From: an uncultured Eubacteriales bacterium
GTDB lineage: Bacteria > Bacillota > Clostridia > Christensenellales > Aristaeellaceae
Length of the DNA: 33,263 bases
Direction of reading: 5' to 3'
NCBI GenBank assembly: GCA_902764875.1
Contig: CACWXP010000028.1
Span: 1 to 33,263, forward strand
Of this stretch, positions 8,112 to 16,058 are shown piece after piece. A model generated the notes under the pieces. The model saw only the letters and a list, made by a program, of their open reading frames with translations. It ran no database searches and had not been told where the DNA came from. Position 1 is the first letter of the stretch. Each line of letters opens with the position of its first letter. The position numbers and the translations under genes are program-made.

Positions 8112-9218
8112 ATGAAAGATAAACGGTTCTGCATCGGAGACCGCGCGGCGGTGCTTCTGGGCCTGTGCCTGCTGCTGTGCATGGGACTGTTTGCGCTGCT
8201 CTGGCCTCACCCGGAATTCATCGCCGCGGAGCGGCGGTACCGTGCTTCCGCGCCGTCTGCGCCTTCCCTCACCGACTGGAAAACGGATCAGGAAACAGAA
8301 GCCTTCCTGGCGGACAGGGTACCGCTGCGAAACGTGCTGGTGGCCGCGGATTCTCTCGCCGAGGTCGCCACCGCCCGGCGCACGGAGCTGGATGCCTGGC
8401 CGGTGGCGGGCGCTTTTCTGGAAAAGCCGGTCACGGATCCGGAGGGTAAAACATCCCGTCGGCTGCAGCAGTTTGAATCCCTGTCGGAAAAAAGCGGAGC
8501 AAAATGGCAGCTGATCGTGCCCCGAAGCCACGGCTATCTGCTTCGGAAAAAGATGAACGGCCTGCTGCAAAGCCTGTATGATCAGGAAGCGCGGATCTAT
8601 GATGTCCTGACGTCGAACGCCCGTTTCCTCGATGTGCTGCCGGACGGCACCGAAGCAGCCGAAGTGTATTACCGCACCGATCACCACTGGACCCTGCAGG
8701 GAGCCTGGCTGGCCTATGCCGCCTGCTGCCGTGCAGACGGCCTGCCGGTATACAGTCTTGATGAATTTAATCGGTCATCCTTCCCCGGTTTCTTCGGAAC
8801 CACGCAGAGCCGCAGCGGACTTCCGGCCTTCCGGGGAGACATGCTGGAATGCGCCGAGCCGAAGGATCCGGTCATCCTGACGGCGGACGGGGAAACCTTT
8901 GATCATCTGATCTTCCCGGGCCGGGCCGAAACCTATGACGGATATGCGGTCTATCTGGACGGCAATCACGGAATGACGGAAATCCTGAACCCGGCGGCTC
9001 CCGGAGGAACGCTCCTGGTTTTCAAGGATTCCTTCGCCAATTGCCTGCTGCCGCTGCTTTCGGCGGATTATCGCCGAATCGTGGCGGTGGACGCGCGTTA
9101 CTATACCGGAAACTTCTCCCGGGCCGCGGAAGCCGCCGGGGCAGTGGACAGGATCCTCTTCGTCTATTCGGCGGACAGCCTCATCAACGATACATCTCTG
9201 GCCGGAAAGGTAAAATAA
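8112..9218 (+). CDS. DHHW/AlgJ-like membrane-anchored acyltransfer protein
   Basis: This 368-residue protein has an N-terminal membrane anchor (about residues 12-31) and a large extracellular domain. The DHHW motif at residues 190-193 (in YRTDHHW) and the later FKDSF block are hallmarks of the DHHW family, related to AlgJ/AlgX. In alginate systems these SGNH-like proteins take part in polymer O-acetylation together with the MBOAT AlgI. Its partner here is the MBOAT gene directly upstream. The start at 8112 is set by AGGGGAG at 8101-8107; an ATG at 8079 lies inside a hairpin and lacks a ribosome site. Two hairpins separate it from the MBOAT gene, so its expression may differ from that of the genes above. 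Confidence 0.9.
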   Translation: MKDKRFCIGDRAAVLLGLCLLLCMGLFALLWPHPEFIAAERRYRASAPSAPSLTDWKTDQETEAFLADRVPLRNVLVAADSLAEVATARRTELDAWPVAGAFLEKPVTDPEGKTSRRLQQFESLSEKSGAKWQLIVPRSHGYLLRKKMNGLLQSLYDQEARIYDVLTSNARFLDVLPDGTEAAEVYYRTDHHWTLQGAWLAYAACCRADGLPVYSLDEFNRSSFPGFFGTTQSRSGLPAFRGDMLECAEPKDPVILTADGETFDHLIFPGRAETYDGYAVYLDGNHGMTEILNPAAPGGTLLVFKDSFANCLLPLLSADYRRIVAVDARYYTGNFSRAAEAAGAVDRILFVYSADSLINDTSLAGKVK

Positions 9219-9232
9219 CCTCTTCCCCCGTA

Positions 9233-9257
9233 TCATCCTGAGCACATTGAAGGATCC
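9233..9257. repeat. possible interspersed element with short inverted ends
   Basis: The stretch beginning TCATCCTGAGC and ending GAAGGATCC has short inverted ends (ATCCT/AGGAT). It resembles a pattern seen between genes in many bacterial genomes. Identification is from memory only. Confidence 0.25.
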
Positions 9258-9317
9258 AAGCATTCGCTGCAGTTGGCAGAATACACCGTAAACGGGTATA
9301 AATCTGAAAAGTTGCGG

Positions 9318-9345
9318 TTGACTTTCCCGTTCTGGCATGTACAAT
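9318..9345 (+). promoter_or_regulatory. sigma-A promoter of the MATE-malic enzyme operon
   Basis: TTGACT (9318-9323), a 16-base spacer, then TACAAT (9340-9345). The predicted transcript starts near 9352, which excludes an in-frame upstream TTG at 9273 as the start of the MATE gene. Confidence 0.7.
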
Positions 9346-9389
9346 GGGAAAGGTTCTTTGTATTTCTCGGGATCGGAGCTTTCCTGCGC

Positions 9390-10772
9390 ATGCTGCATCG
9401 GTTTATCGGCTCAAAGGCCTTCTACAAAAGCGTTCTGACGCTGCTGATTCCCATTGTGATTCAGCAGTTTATTTCCTCTTTTGTTTCTTTGCTCGACAAT
9501 ATTATGGTGGGCAGCCTCGGCCGCGAAGCCATCTCCGCCGCCTCCATCGCCAATTCCATCCTCATGGTGCATATGCTGGCCATCTTCGGCGGTCTCAGCG
9601 GCGCCAGTATCTACGGCGCCCAGTTTTTCGGCAAGGGTGACATGGACGGCATGCGCAACACCTTCCGGATCAAGGTTTATTTCGCCGTGTTCTGTTCCCT
9701 GGCCGCCATCCTGGTCTACCTGGTCTTCGGCGAAACTTTCCTCGCGTCCTTTCTGCGGGGAGAAAGCAACGGCGGCGACCTGGCCCTCACCCTGAGGCTC
9801 GGCACCGGTTATCTGCGCATCATGCTGTGGGGGCTGATCCCCTTCTCCCTGGTTCAGGTCTATACCGGAACCCTGCGGGAAGCCGGTGAAACCAGAGCCC
9901 CCATGGTTGCCGGTATTATTGCTATTCTCACGAATCTTTTCCTGAACTGGGTCCTGATTTACGGGCATCTGGGCGCCCAGGCCCTCGGCGTGGAAGGCGC
10001 CGCCATCGCAACGGTCATCTCCCGCTATGTTGAGCTGTGCGTCGTCGTTTTTCATTCCCATCGGCATACGGAGCGCTATCTCTTCCTCATGAATGCCTAC
10101 CGCAGCTTCCGGGTTCCCGGAAAGCTGATCGGAAGAATCGCCCGCACCGGTCTTCCCCTCCTTATCAACGAAATCCTCTGGTCCCTGGCAATGACCTTCG
10201 TCAGCCAGCTCTATTCCTCCCGGGGGCTGAATGCCGTCGCCGCCCTGAATATCAACAGCACCACCTGGAATCTTTTCTGCGTCATCATGTTTGCCATGGG
10301 CAGCGCCGTATCCATCATGGTGGGCCAGCGGCTGGGCGCCGGCAAGATGCAGGAAGCCCGGGATGTGGACCGGAAGCTGATCTTCCTGACCGAGGTGCTG
10401 CATATCCTCATCGGCCTGGCGATGGTCCTGTGCTCCCCGCTGATTCCCCGGCTGTACAATGTGGAGCCGGAGGTCCAGGATCTCACCCGCCGCCTGCTTG
10501 TGATTGCCGGCCTTTCCCTGCCGGTCCATTCCTTTGCCCACGTCACGTATTTTACCATCCGTTCCGGCGGGCGAACCGTCATCACCTTCTTCTTCGACGG
10601 AGTCTATGCCTGGGCGGTCACGGTGGTGCTGGCCTTTTGCCTCACCCGCTTTACCAACCTGGACATTATTCAGATCTATTTCTGCGTCCAGTTTGCCGAT
10701 ATCCTCAAGGTCATCATCGGTCTGCTCATGCTCCGATCCGATTTCTGGGCCCGGAACGTTGTGAATGAGTAA
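9390..10772 (+). CDS. MATE-family efflux transporter
   Basis: This 460-residue protein with about 12 membrane segments belongs to the multidrug and toxin extrusion family, which exports organic compounds in exchange for Na+ or H+. The N-terminal block, with SFVSLLDNIMVG and the following residues, is typical of clostridial MATE proteins; a second repeat half starts near residue 240. The ATG at 9390 is chosen because it follows the mapped promoter and a GGAG 11 bases upstream, and because family members begin near this point. The malic enzyme gene follows after 22 bases. The substrate cannot be inferred. Confidence 0.93.
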   Translation: MLHRFIGSKAFYKSVLTLLIPIVIQQFISSFVSLLDNIMVGSLGREAISAASIANSILMVHMLAIFGGLSGASIYGAQFFGKGDMDGMRNTFRIKVYFAVFCSLAAILVYLVFGETFLASFLRGESNGGDLALTLRLGTGYLRIMLWGLIPFSLVQVYTGTLREAGETRAPMVAGIIAILTNLFLNWVLIYGHLGAQALGVEGAAIATVISRYVELCVVVFHSHRHTERYLFLMNAYRSFRVPGKLIGRIARTGLPLLINEILWSLAMTFVSQLYSSRGLNAVAALNINSTTWNLFCVIMFAMGSAVSIMVGQRLGAGKMQEARDVDRKLIFLTEVLHILIGLAMVLCSPLIPRLYNVEPEVQDLTRRLLVIAGLSLPVHSFAHVTYFTIRSGGRTVITFFFDGVYAWAVTVVLAFCLTRFTNLDIIQIYFCVQFADILKVIIGLLMLRSDFWARNVVNE

Positions 10773-10794
10773 TCTGTAAAAGGAGGAATCCACT

Positions 10795-11964
10795 TTGAAC
10801 TACATGGAAGAAAGCCTGCGGCTCCACGGTGAATGGCAGGGAAAAATCGAGGTCGTTTCCCGCGTATCCGTCAAGAGCAAGGAAGACCTGTCCCTGGCCT
10901 ACACACCCGGCGTCGCCCAGCCCTGCCTGGAAATCCAGAAGGATTACGATAAGTCCTTCACGCTCACCCGCCGCAGCAACCTCGTGGCCGTCATCACCGA
11001 CGGCACCGCTGTGCTCGGCCTCGGCGACATCGGCCCGGAGGCCGGCATGCCGGTCATGGAGGGAAAATGCGCCCTCTTCAAGTCCTTCGGCAACGTGGAC
11101 GCTTTCCCGATCTGCGTCCGCAGCAAGGATGTCGACGAGATCGTCCGCACGATTTATCTGATTTCCGGCTCCTTCGGCGGCATCAATCTGGAGGACATTG
11201 CGGCGCCCCGCTGCTTTGAAATTGAGCGGCGGCTGAAGGAAATCTGCGATATCCCGATCTTCCACGACGATCAGCACGGCACCGCCATCGTGGTCGGCGC
11301 GGCGCTGATCAACGCCCTGCGCGTGGTCGGAAAGGAGATCGGTGAAATCAAAGTCGTGATCAACGGCGCCGGGAGTGCCGGTATCGCCATCGCGTATCAT
11401 CTGATGGCCCTGGGCGTGAAGCACATGAAGATCGTCGATAGCCGCGGCATTCTTTCCGATCCAAACAATCCGAATCCCGCCAAAGCGGAAATCGCCCGGA
11501 TCACCAATCCGGAAGGCTTCTCCGGAAAACTGGCCGACGCGATGGCCGGCGCCGATGTGTTTATCGGTGTCAGCGCTCCGCATGTGGTCAGCAGGGACAT
11601 GATCGCCTCCATGGCGCCGCGCGCCATTGTCTTCCCCATGGCCAATCCGGTTCCGGAAATTGAGCCGGATGATGCGCTCTCAGCCGGCGCGGCTGTCGTC
11701 GGTACCGGCCGCAGCGATCACCCGAACCAGATCAACAACGTCCTCGTTTTCCCGGGTCTCTTCCGCGGAGCCCTGGATGTCCGCGCAAGGGATATCAACC
11801 AGCCCATGAAGCTGGCGGCCTCCTTCGCCCTGGCAGACCTGGTGGAGCCGGAGAAACTGAGTGACAAATATGTCATTCCCGCCGCCTTTGATCCCCGGGT
11901 CGGTCCGGCCGTGGCCGCGGCCGTGGCAAAAGCCGCCCGCGACAGCGGCGTCGCAAGGCTGTAA
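10795..11964 (+). CDS. NAD(P)-dependent malic enzyme, TTG start
   Basis: This enzyme converts malate to pyruvate and CO2 with reduction of NAD(P). At 389 residues it is the short bacterial form without the phosphotransacetylase-like tail. Visible elements are YTPGVA (Tyr36), the EGK..LFK block (Lys91), the metal-binding NLEDI and HDDQHGTA segments, and a Rossmann motif INGAGSAGIA. The start is TTG at 10795: AGGAGG at 10781-10786 lies 8 bases away, whereas the ATG at 10804 would be 17 bases away. Only 22 bases separate it from the MATE gene, so the two are probably co-transcribed. NAD versus NADP preference is not readable by eye. Confidence 0.96.
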   Translation: MNYMEESLRLHGEWQGKIEVVSRVSVKSKEDLSLAYTPGVAQPCLEIQKDYDKSFTLTRRSNLVAVITDGTAVLGLGDIGPEAGMPVMEGKCALFKSFGNVDAFPICVRSKDVDEIVRTIYLISGSFGGINLEDIAAPRCFEIERRLKEICDIPIFHDDQHGTAIVVGAALINALRVVGKEIGEIKVVINGAGSAGIAIAYHLMALGVKHMKIVDSRGILSDPNNPNPAKAEIARITNPEGFSGKLADAMAGADVFIGVSAPHVVSRDMIASMAPRAIVFPMANPVPEIEPDDALSAGAAVVGTGRSDHPNQINNVLVFPGLFRGALDVRARDINQPMKLAASFALADLVEPEKLSDKYVIPAAFDPRVGPAVAAAVAKAARDSGVARL

Positions 11965-12012
11965 GGCGCTGTCCACCCCGCTTTTGCCGGGTGGCAATTG
12001 CAAAGGCAAAGA

Positions 12013-12043
12013 AAAACTGCTCCGGAATATCCGGGGCAGTTTT
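12013..12043. terminator. bidirectional terminator between malic enzyme and rpsR
   Basis: A 13-bp stem (12013-12025 with 12031-12043, one G-U pair) surrounds a 5-base loop. The A-run on the left and the T-run on the right form the outer stem, so it can end transcripts from both converging sides. Confidence 0.85.
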
Positions 12044-12053
12044 CGTTTTGAAC

Positions 12054-12311
12054 TCAATCCACCGTGTAGGGCATCAGCGCGATGGCACGTGCGCGCTTGA
12101 TGGCCTCGCTCAGCTGACGCTGATGCTTGGCGCAATTGCCGCTCATCCGGCGGGGCAGGATCTTGCCGCGCTCATTGGTGAAGCGGCGCAGGCGATTGAC
12201 ATCCTTGTAATCGATGAATTCAATCTTATCGACACAGAAGGTGCAAACCTTCCGGCGGGGACGGCGTCCTCCGCGGGGGCGCGGCCTTCTTTCGCCACGA
12301 TCTTCAGACAT
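12054..12311 (-). CDS. rpsR: 30S ribosomal protein bS18
   Basis: This 85-residue protein of the small subunit pairs with S6 on the platform. The core ([24 protein letters not shown], shown by its FIDYKDV and GKILPRR parts) is fully conserved. Cys23, Cys26, Cys60 and His63 form the set found in zinc-binding S18 proteins. The first 20 residues are an Arg/Pro/Gly-rich extension. It is the last gene of the rpsF-ssb-rpsR operon, with AGGAGG upstream of the start. Confidence 0.97.
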   Translation of the reverse strand: MSEDRGERRPRPRGGRRPRRKVCTFCVDKIEFIDYKDVNRLRRFTNERGKILPRRMSGNCAKHQRQLSEAIKRARAIALMPYTVD

Positions 12312-12336
12312 AGGGCTTTAACCTCCTTACTCAGCG

Positions 12337-12774
12337 TTAGAAAGGCAGTTCGTCGGTCTCCACAGCGGTGAAGCCGGGGGCTGCCTGGGGTTCTGCTGCG
12401 GGAGCTTCGGCTGCGGGGGCGGTGTATCCGCCGGCGGCAGCTTCCGCGTCACTGCGGGAAGAAAGGAATTCAACATCGTCCGCATTCACTTCCAGGCTCG
12501 CGCGGGTCTGTCCGTCGCTCCCGGTGTACATATGCAGACTGACGGCCCCGACCACGGCGACCTTGCGTCCCTTCTGCAGGAACTTTGCGCAGTTCTCACC
12601 CAGCGCACGCCAGGCGCTTACGCGGAAGAAATCCGCATCAGGCTGGTTGCTCTGTTCGTCCCGGCGGCCGCGGCGGTTTACCGCAACCGTAAAGGTGGTT
12701 ACATTGATTCCGGTGGAAGTGGTTCTCATTTCGGGGTCACGGGTCAGGTTTCCGATGATTGTCAGCTTATTCAT
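12337..12774 (-). CDS. ssb: single-stranded DNA-binding protein
   Basis: This 145-residue SSB coats single-stranded DNA in replication and repair. The OB fold starts NKLTIIGNLTRDPEMR and continues to about residue 105. It is followed by an Ala/Pro/Glu-rich flexible linker and the conserved acidic tip DELPF, which recruits partner proteins such as RecO. The place between rpsF and rpsR is the classic bacterial arrangement. Start supported by GAGAGGA upstream. Confidence 0.97.
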   Translation of the reverse strand: MNKLTIIGNLTRDPEMRTTSTGINVTTFTVAVNRRGRRDEQSNQPDADFFRVSAWRALGENCAKFLQKGRKVAVVGAVSLHMYTGSDGQTRASLEVNADDVEFLSSRSDAEAAAGGYTAPAAEAPAAEPQAAPGFTAVETDELPF

Positions 12775-12829
12775 GATACATTCCTCTCTCTCTCAGCTAT
12801 TACTCTCACACTCAGCTATTTCCGGGTTA

Positions 12830-13291
12830 TTACTCCGCATCGGCAGGAGCAGCTTCAGCGGCGGGCGCTTCTTCAGTCGCGGGAGCGGCTTCTTCAGCAG
12901 CTTCGGCAACAGGAGCTTCCGCGGCAGGAGCGGCTTCAGCCTCGGCAGGAGCTTCCACGGGAGCGGGTCTGTTGGCGCGCGGCTTCACGGAAGAGCGCTT
13001 TTCGACCAGCTTCACGACCAGATAACGAAGCACATTTTCGTTGATCTGCAGGTTACGCTCGAGCTCACGAGGCAGTTCGGCGGGGGCCTTGAAGGTCACC
13101 AGCACGTACCAGCCTTCGGTCTTGTAGTCGATCGCATAGGCCAGGCGGCGCTTGCCCCATGTTTCATCGACCTTTTCGATCTCACCACCGTTTTTTTCGA
13201 TCAGGGCGGAAACCTTTTCGATCAGCTCTTTGCGGGCCGCTTCCTCCAGACCGGTGTCGATGATGTAGATCATTTCATACCTGTTCATCAT
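12830..13291 (-). CDS. rpsF: 30S ribosomal protein bS6 with long acidic tail
   Basis: The first 95 or so residues are a standard S6 domain (RYEMIYIIDTGLEE at the start, YVLVTFKAP in the middle, LRYLVVKL at the end), which binds S18. Residues about 96-153 are a low-complexity tail of Ala, Pro and Glu with repeats such as AAEAP and EEAP. S6 is commonly shorter than this, though tails occur. The ATG follows GAGGAGGTG at good spacing; a second ATG codon is immediately next to it. Confidence 0.97.
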   Translation of the reverse strand: MMNRYEMIYIIDTGLEEAARKELIEKVSALIEKNGGEIEKVDETWGKRRLAYAIDYKTEGWYVLVTFKAPAELPRELERNLQINENVLRYLVVKLVEKRSSVKPRANRPAPVEAPAEAEAAPAAEAPVAEAAEEAAPATEEAPAAEAAPADAE

Positions 13292-13316
13292 TCTTTCACC
13301 TCCTCACGGACTTTTG

Positions 13317-13335
13317 GCGCTGCTCACGGCAGCGC
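13317..13335 (-). promoter_or_regulatory. candidate S6:S18 autoregulatory leader hairpin
   Basis: In the short leader between the promoter and rpsF, GCGCTGC and GCAGCGC form a 7-bp stem around CGTGA. CCG spans the end of the 5' arm and the loop. Known S6:S18 leaders display a CCG next to helices that mimic 16S rRNA helix 22. The match is suggestive; I could not test the full consensus. Confidence 0.45.
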
Positions 13336-13356
13336 AAGGATGTGTGCCGATTAGGG

Positions 13357-13385
13357 ATTATAGCAGAACAGTTGTTGATTTGCAA
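13357..13385 (-). promoter_or_regulatory. sigma-A promoter of rpsF-ssb-rpsR
   Basis: On the minus strand, TTGCAA (13380-13385), 17 bases, then a perfect TATAAT (13357-13362). The transcript would start near 13350. Confidence 0.85.
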
Positions 13386-13486
13386 GGGGAACAAACCGCT
13401 TTTGCGCATGAAAATCGCCGATTTGTTTTTCTTGTGTTTTCCCGGTTTTTCGCCCACAAGATCCTGTGCCGAAAACAAACCGTCGC

Positions 13487-13515
13487 TTGCTTTAATGGCA
13501 ATTCTTCGGTATACT
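13487..13515 (+). promoter_or_regulatory. sigma-A promoter of the DMT transporter gene
   Basis: TTGCTT (13487-13492), 17 bases, then TATACT (13510-13515), followed about 40 bases later by the gene start. Confidence 0.65.
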
Positions 13516-13553
13516 TTGCTGGAGTATCTGTTTCAGAATGAGGGGTGTTTCCT

Positions 13554-14522
13554 GTGAACTGGTTTGTCTGTGCGCTGATCAGCCTGCTCGGCTGGGGATG
13601 TGCGGATCTGTTTTATAAGAAGGGAACGGATGAAAACGACCGCTATTCCCATCTGCGGATTGCGGTCTGGGTCGGCCTGGTGATGGGCGTATCCGCCGTT
13701 GCCATGATGCTGATTCCCTTTGATGAAGAACTGAAAACCCCCATGTCGCCGGGCGCCCTGCTCGACAACGCCGTCAAGTATTCCCCGGCCTCTCTCTTCT
13801 ATATTATTTCCATGATCATCGGCTATGCCGGCCTTCGCTATATGGAGGTCAGCATTATCTCCCCCGTGCAGAACGCTTCCGGCGGCCTTTCCGCTGTTTT
13901 CATGACCGTGTATTTCCTGATCGTCGGCCGGCTGGACAGCGTCGCGGATATCTTTGATCCGCTGACAACGATCGGCACCGTGCTGATCGTGGCCGGCGTC
14001 ATCGCCCTGGCCGTGGTGGAGCAGCGCCTGGCCCGGGAAGAGCGACGCCTGGATCCCCCCGAGAAGAAATACCGTTTCGGCGCCCTGGCGCTGATCTTCC
14101 CCATTCTCTACTGTCTGTTCGACACCCTGGGAACCGCCGCCGACGGCATCATCCTGGACGATGAAGTCGGTCTGGGCCTGGGTGAGATCGACGTCCTGAT
14201 TCTCTACGGGCTTACGTTCCTGCTTGCCGGGCTCATCGCCTGGGTCTTCCTCTGGATCAAAGAAAAGAAGCCTTACAATCCTTTCGCGAAGTCGGAAATG
14301 CCGAAGGCCCTTGCCGCCTGCTGTGAAGAGTTCGGCCAGGTGTTCTACGTCTTCGCCATGTCCCGCAATCCCGTCCTCACCGCGCCCATCATCGCAAGCT
14401 ACTGCGTCGTTTCGGTGCTGCTGGGCCATGTGTTCCTGAAGGAAAAGCTGAAGCCCGCCCAATATGCCTGCATTCTCGCGGTCATCGCCGGCATCATCGT
14501 AATCGGCTTTACCGGTGACTGA
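13554..14522 (+). CDS. DMT/EamA-family transporter
   Basis: This is a membrane protein of about 322 residues and 10 segments, with two EamA-like halves, of the drug/metabolite transporter superfamily. The first half starts WFVCALISLLGWGCADLFYK. The second half ends with VSVLLGHVFLKEKLKPAQY, the typical last-helix block. I start it at GTG 13554: AGGGG just upstream gives normal spacing, whereas the GTG at 13545 overlaps that ribosome site. Both start codons are non-ATG. The substrate is unknown. The L,D-transpeptidase gene follows after 93 bases, so the two may be co-transcribed. Confidence 0.9.
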   Translation: MNWFVCALISLLGWGCADLFYKKGTDENDRYSHLRIAVWVGLVMGVSAVAMMLIPFDEELKTPMSPGALLDNAVKYSPASLFYIISMIIGYAGLRYMEVSIISPVQNASGGLSAVFMTVYFLIVGRLDSVADIFDPLTTIGTVLIVAGVIALAVVEQRLAREERRLDPPEKKYRFGALALIFPILYCLFDTLGTAADGIILDDEVGLGLGEIDVLILYGLTFLLAGLIAWVFLWIKEKKPYNPFAKSEMPKALAACCEEFGQVFYVFAMSRNPVLTAPIIASYCVVSVLLGHVFLKEKLKPAQYACILAVIAGIIVIGFTGD

Positions 14523-14615
14523 CAATATTATCCTCATTTCAGACGGTTTTCAGCCTCAAATCTGTCTTTTTCTCCCCGATGAGTTTCTTCCAATTCCGGA
14601 ACCCAAGGAGACAAA

Positions 14616-16058
14616 ATGATGCGGATCAGGAGTCATTCACAACACGGTTTTCTGCTGACCCTGTGGGTTTTTCTGCTTTTGATCCTCTTTGCCGTCGCCA
14701 CCCGGTCGGAGGAAGCCGGAACCGCCTTCTCCCTGTCCGTCCCTAAGGAAGTAAAGGGATATACCCATTGTGAAATCACGGTGCAATCCCCCGCGGCAGG
14801 AGAAGTGCTCCTCACGCTCTATGACAGCCTGAACAATCCCTGGCTCTACCGGCGCGAAACCCTTTCCGACGGGGAGAACGTTCTCTCCTGGGACGGGCGC
14901 GGCGCCGGCGGTGAGCTGCTGATGAGCGGGCCTTACCGTCTGGATGCCGAATTCTCCGCCGCCGACGGAAAGGAATTCACCGCTTCCGCCTCCTTCGAGG
15001 TTCGGGGTTACGCTCCGGCCCTGGCCCTGGCGCTGCCCTCCTCCGAATACCTGTATCTGGACCAGAGGGAAAACTGGTTTGTGGAATGCTGGGTGCCGAA
15101 TTCCTGCATCGTGGCCATGGATATCCTGGACAGCGAAGGCAACATCGTCTGCACCAAAAGCGCCCTGATGAAAAACCCGGACCGGGACGTTCTCCGCTGG
15201 AACGGAAAAGGTTCGGACCGTCAGCAGGTCGCCCCCGGCGAGTATACGGTGCATCTGTATCCGAAGAAAAACCCGGATTTCGGCTACACCTTTTCCCTCA
15301 CCGTGAAGGAAACGACCCCCGAATCCCCGCCGGTTGCCGTCACCGGCCCGGTGCTTCCGGAGCGCGGTATGTCCGATTCGGAAATCTGGGAAATCATGAT
15401 GAAGCCCTCCGTCGTCGTCAATCACACCGGGTCTTCCCTCCGCCTCAAGGTATATGAAGCCCCGAGCCTGCGCAGCAAGGCCATCGGCCTCATCTGCGTC
15501 GGCACCCAGGGGCTGGAAATTCTTTCCCTTGAAGACGGCTGGGCCCAGATCCGAACCGCCAACTATAATGACGGAAAGCTTCTGACCGCCTGGTTCCCGG
15601 CTCGGGATCTGAAGGCCGTTTCCCCCGCGCCGCATTATGCCGTCCTGGTGGACAAGCGGGATCAGACCCTCACCGTCTGGCAGGACGGCCACCCCATCGG
15701 CACCGTACCGGTCTCGACCGGTCTCCCCACGGCAAACAAGCCGGAGCGGGAAACCTCCCCCGGCGCTTTCCTGACGGATGTGCATTTCAGCCGTGATTTT
15801 GCCCAGGAGGGCGCAAGGTACGATTATCCCCTGCGCTACCAGGGCGGAAATATCATTCACTCAACGGGCTATGCCCGGATCCCCCACGCGGCTTACAGCG
15901 TCAAGGATTACAGTAAAAATCTGCCCCTTCTGGGGCAGAAAGCCTCCCACGGCTGCGTCCGGGTCAGTCCCTTCGCAACCGCGGATTGTCCGATTAACAG
16001 TTACTGGCTCTGGACCCACCTGCCGTATCATACCAGGGTCATCATTCTTGACGACTGA
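14616..16058 (+). CDS. L,D-transpeptidase (YkuD) with Ig-like and SH3-like domains
   Basis: The C-terminal YkuD domain (about residues 340-480) carries SHGCVRVS, with His445 and the nucleophile Cys447, the catalytic signature of L,D-transpeptidases that make 3-3 cross-links or attach proteins to peptidoglycan. Before it, residues about 270-335 look like a bacterial SH3 domain (LRLKVYEAPSL, then a GWAQIR strand). The N-terminal region (about 40-230) contains two FlgD-like beta-sandwich repeats with the pattern L.W.G(K/R)G. A transmembrane anchor or signal lies at about 10-30. The start has AAGGAG upstream and two adjacent ATGs (14616, 14619). The 3' end overlaps the convergent lacZ by 17 bases. 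Confidence 0.94.
   Translation: MMRIRSHSQHGFLLTLWVFLLLILFAVATRSEEAGTAFSLSVPKEVKGYTHCEITVQSPAAGEVLLTLYDSLNNPWLYRRETLSDGENVLSWDGRGAGGELLMSGPYRLDAEFSAADGKEFTASASFEVRGYAPALALALPSSEYLYLDQRENWFVECWVPNSCIVAMDILDSEGNIVCTKSALMKNPDRDVLRWNGKGSDRQQVAPGEYTVHLYPKKNPDFGYTFSLTVKETTPESPPVAVTGPVLPERGMSDSEIWEIMMKPSVVVNHTGSSLRLKVYEAPSLRSKAIGLICVGTQGLEILSLEDGWAQIRTANYNDGKLLTAWFPARDLKAVSPAPHYAVLVDKRDQTLTVWQDGHPIGTVPVSTGLPTANKPERETSPGAFLTDVHFSRDFAQEGARYDYPLRYQGGNIIHSTGYARIPHAAYSVKDYSKNLPLLGQKASHGCVRVSPFATADCPINSYWLWTHLPYHTRVIILDD

Noticed and set aside
9273-9389. Upstream TTG start for the MATE protein
   Set aside because: A good promoter lies inside this stretch and the extra residues do not resemble the family N-terminus.
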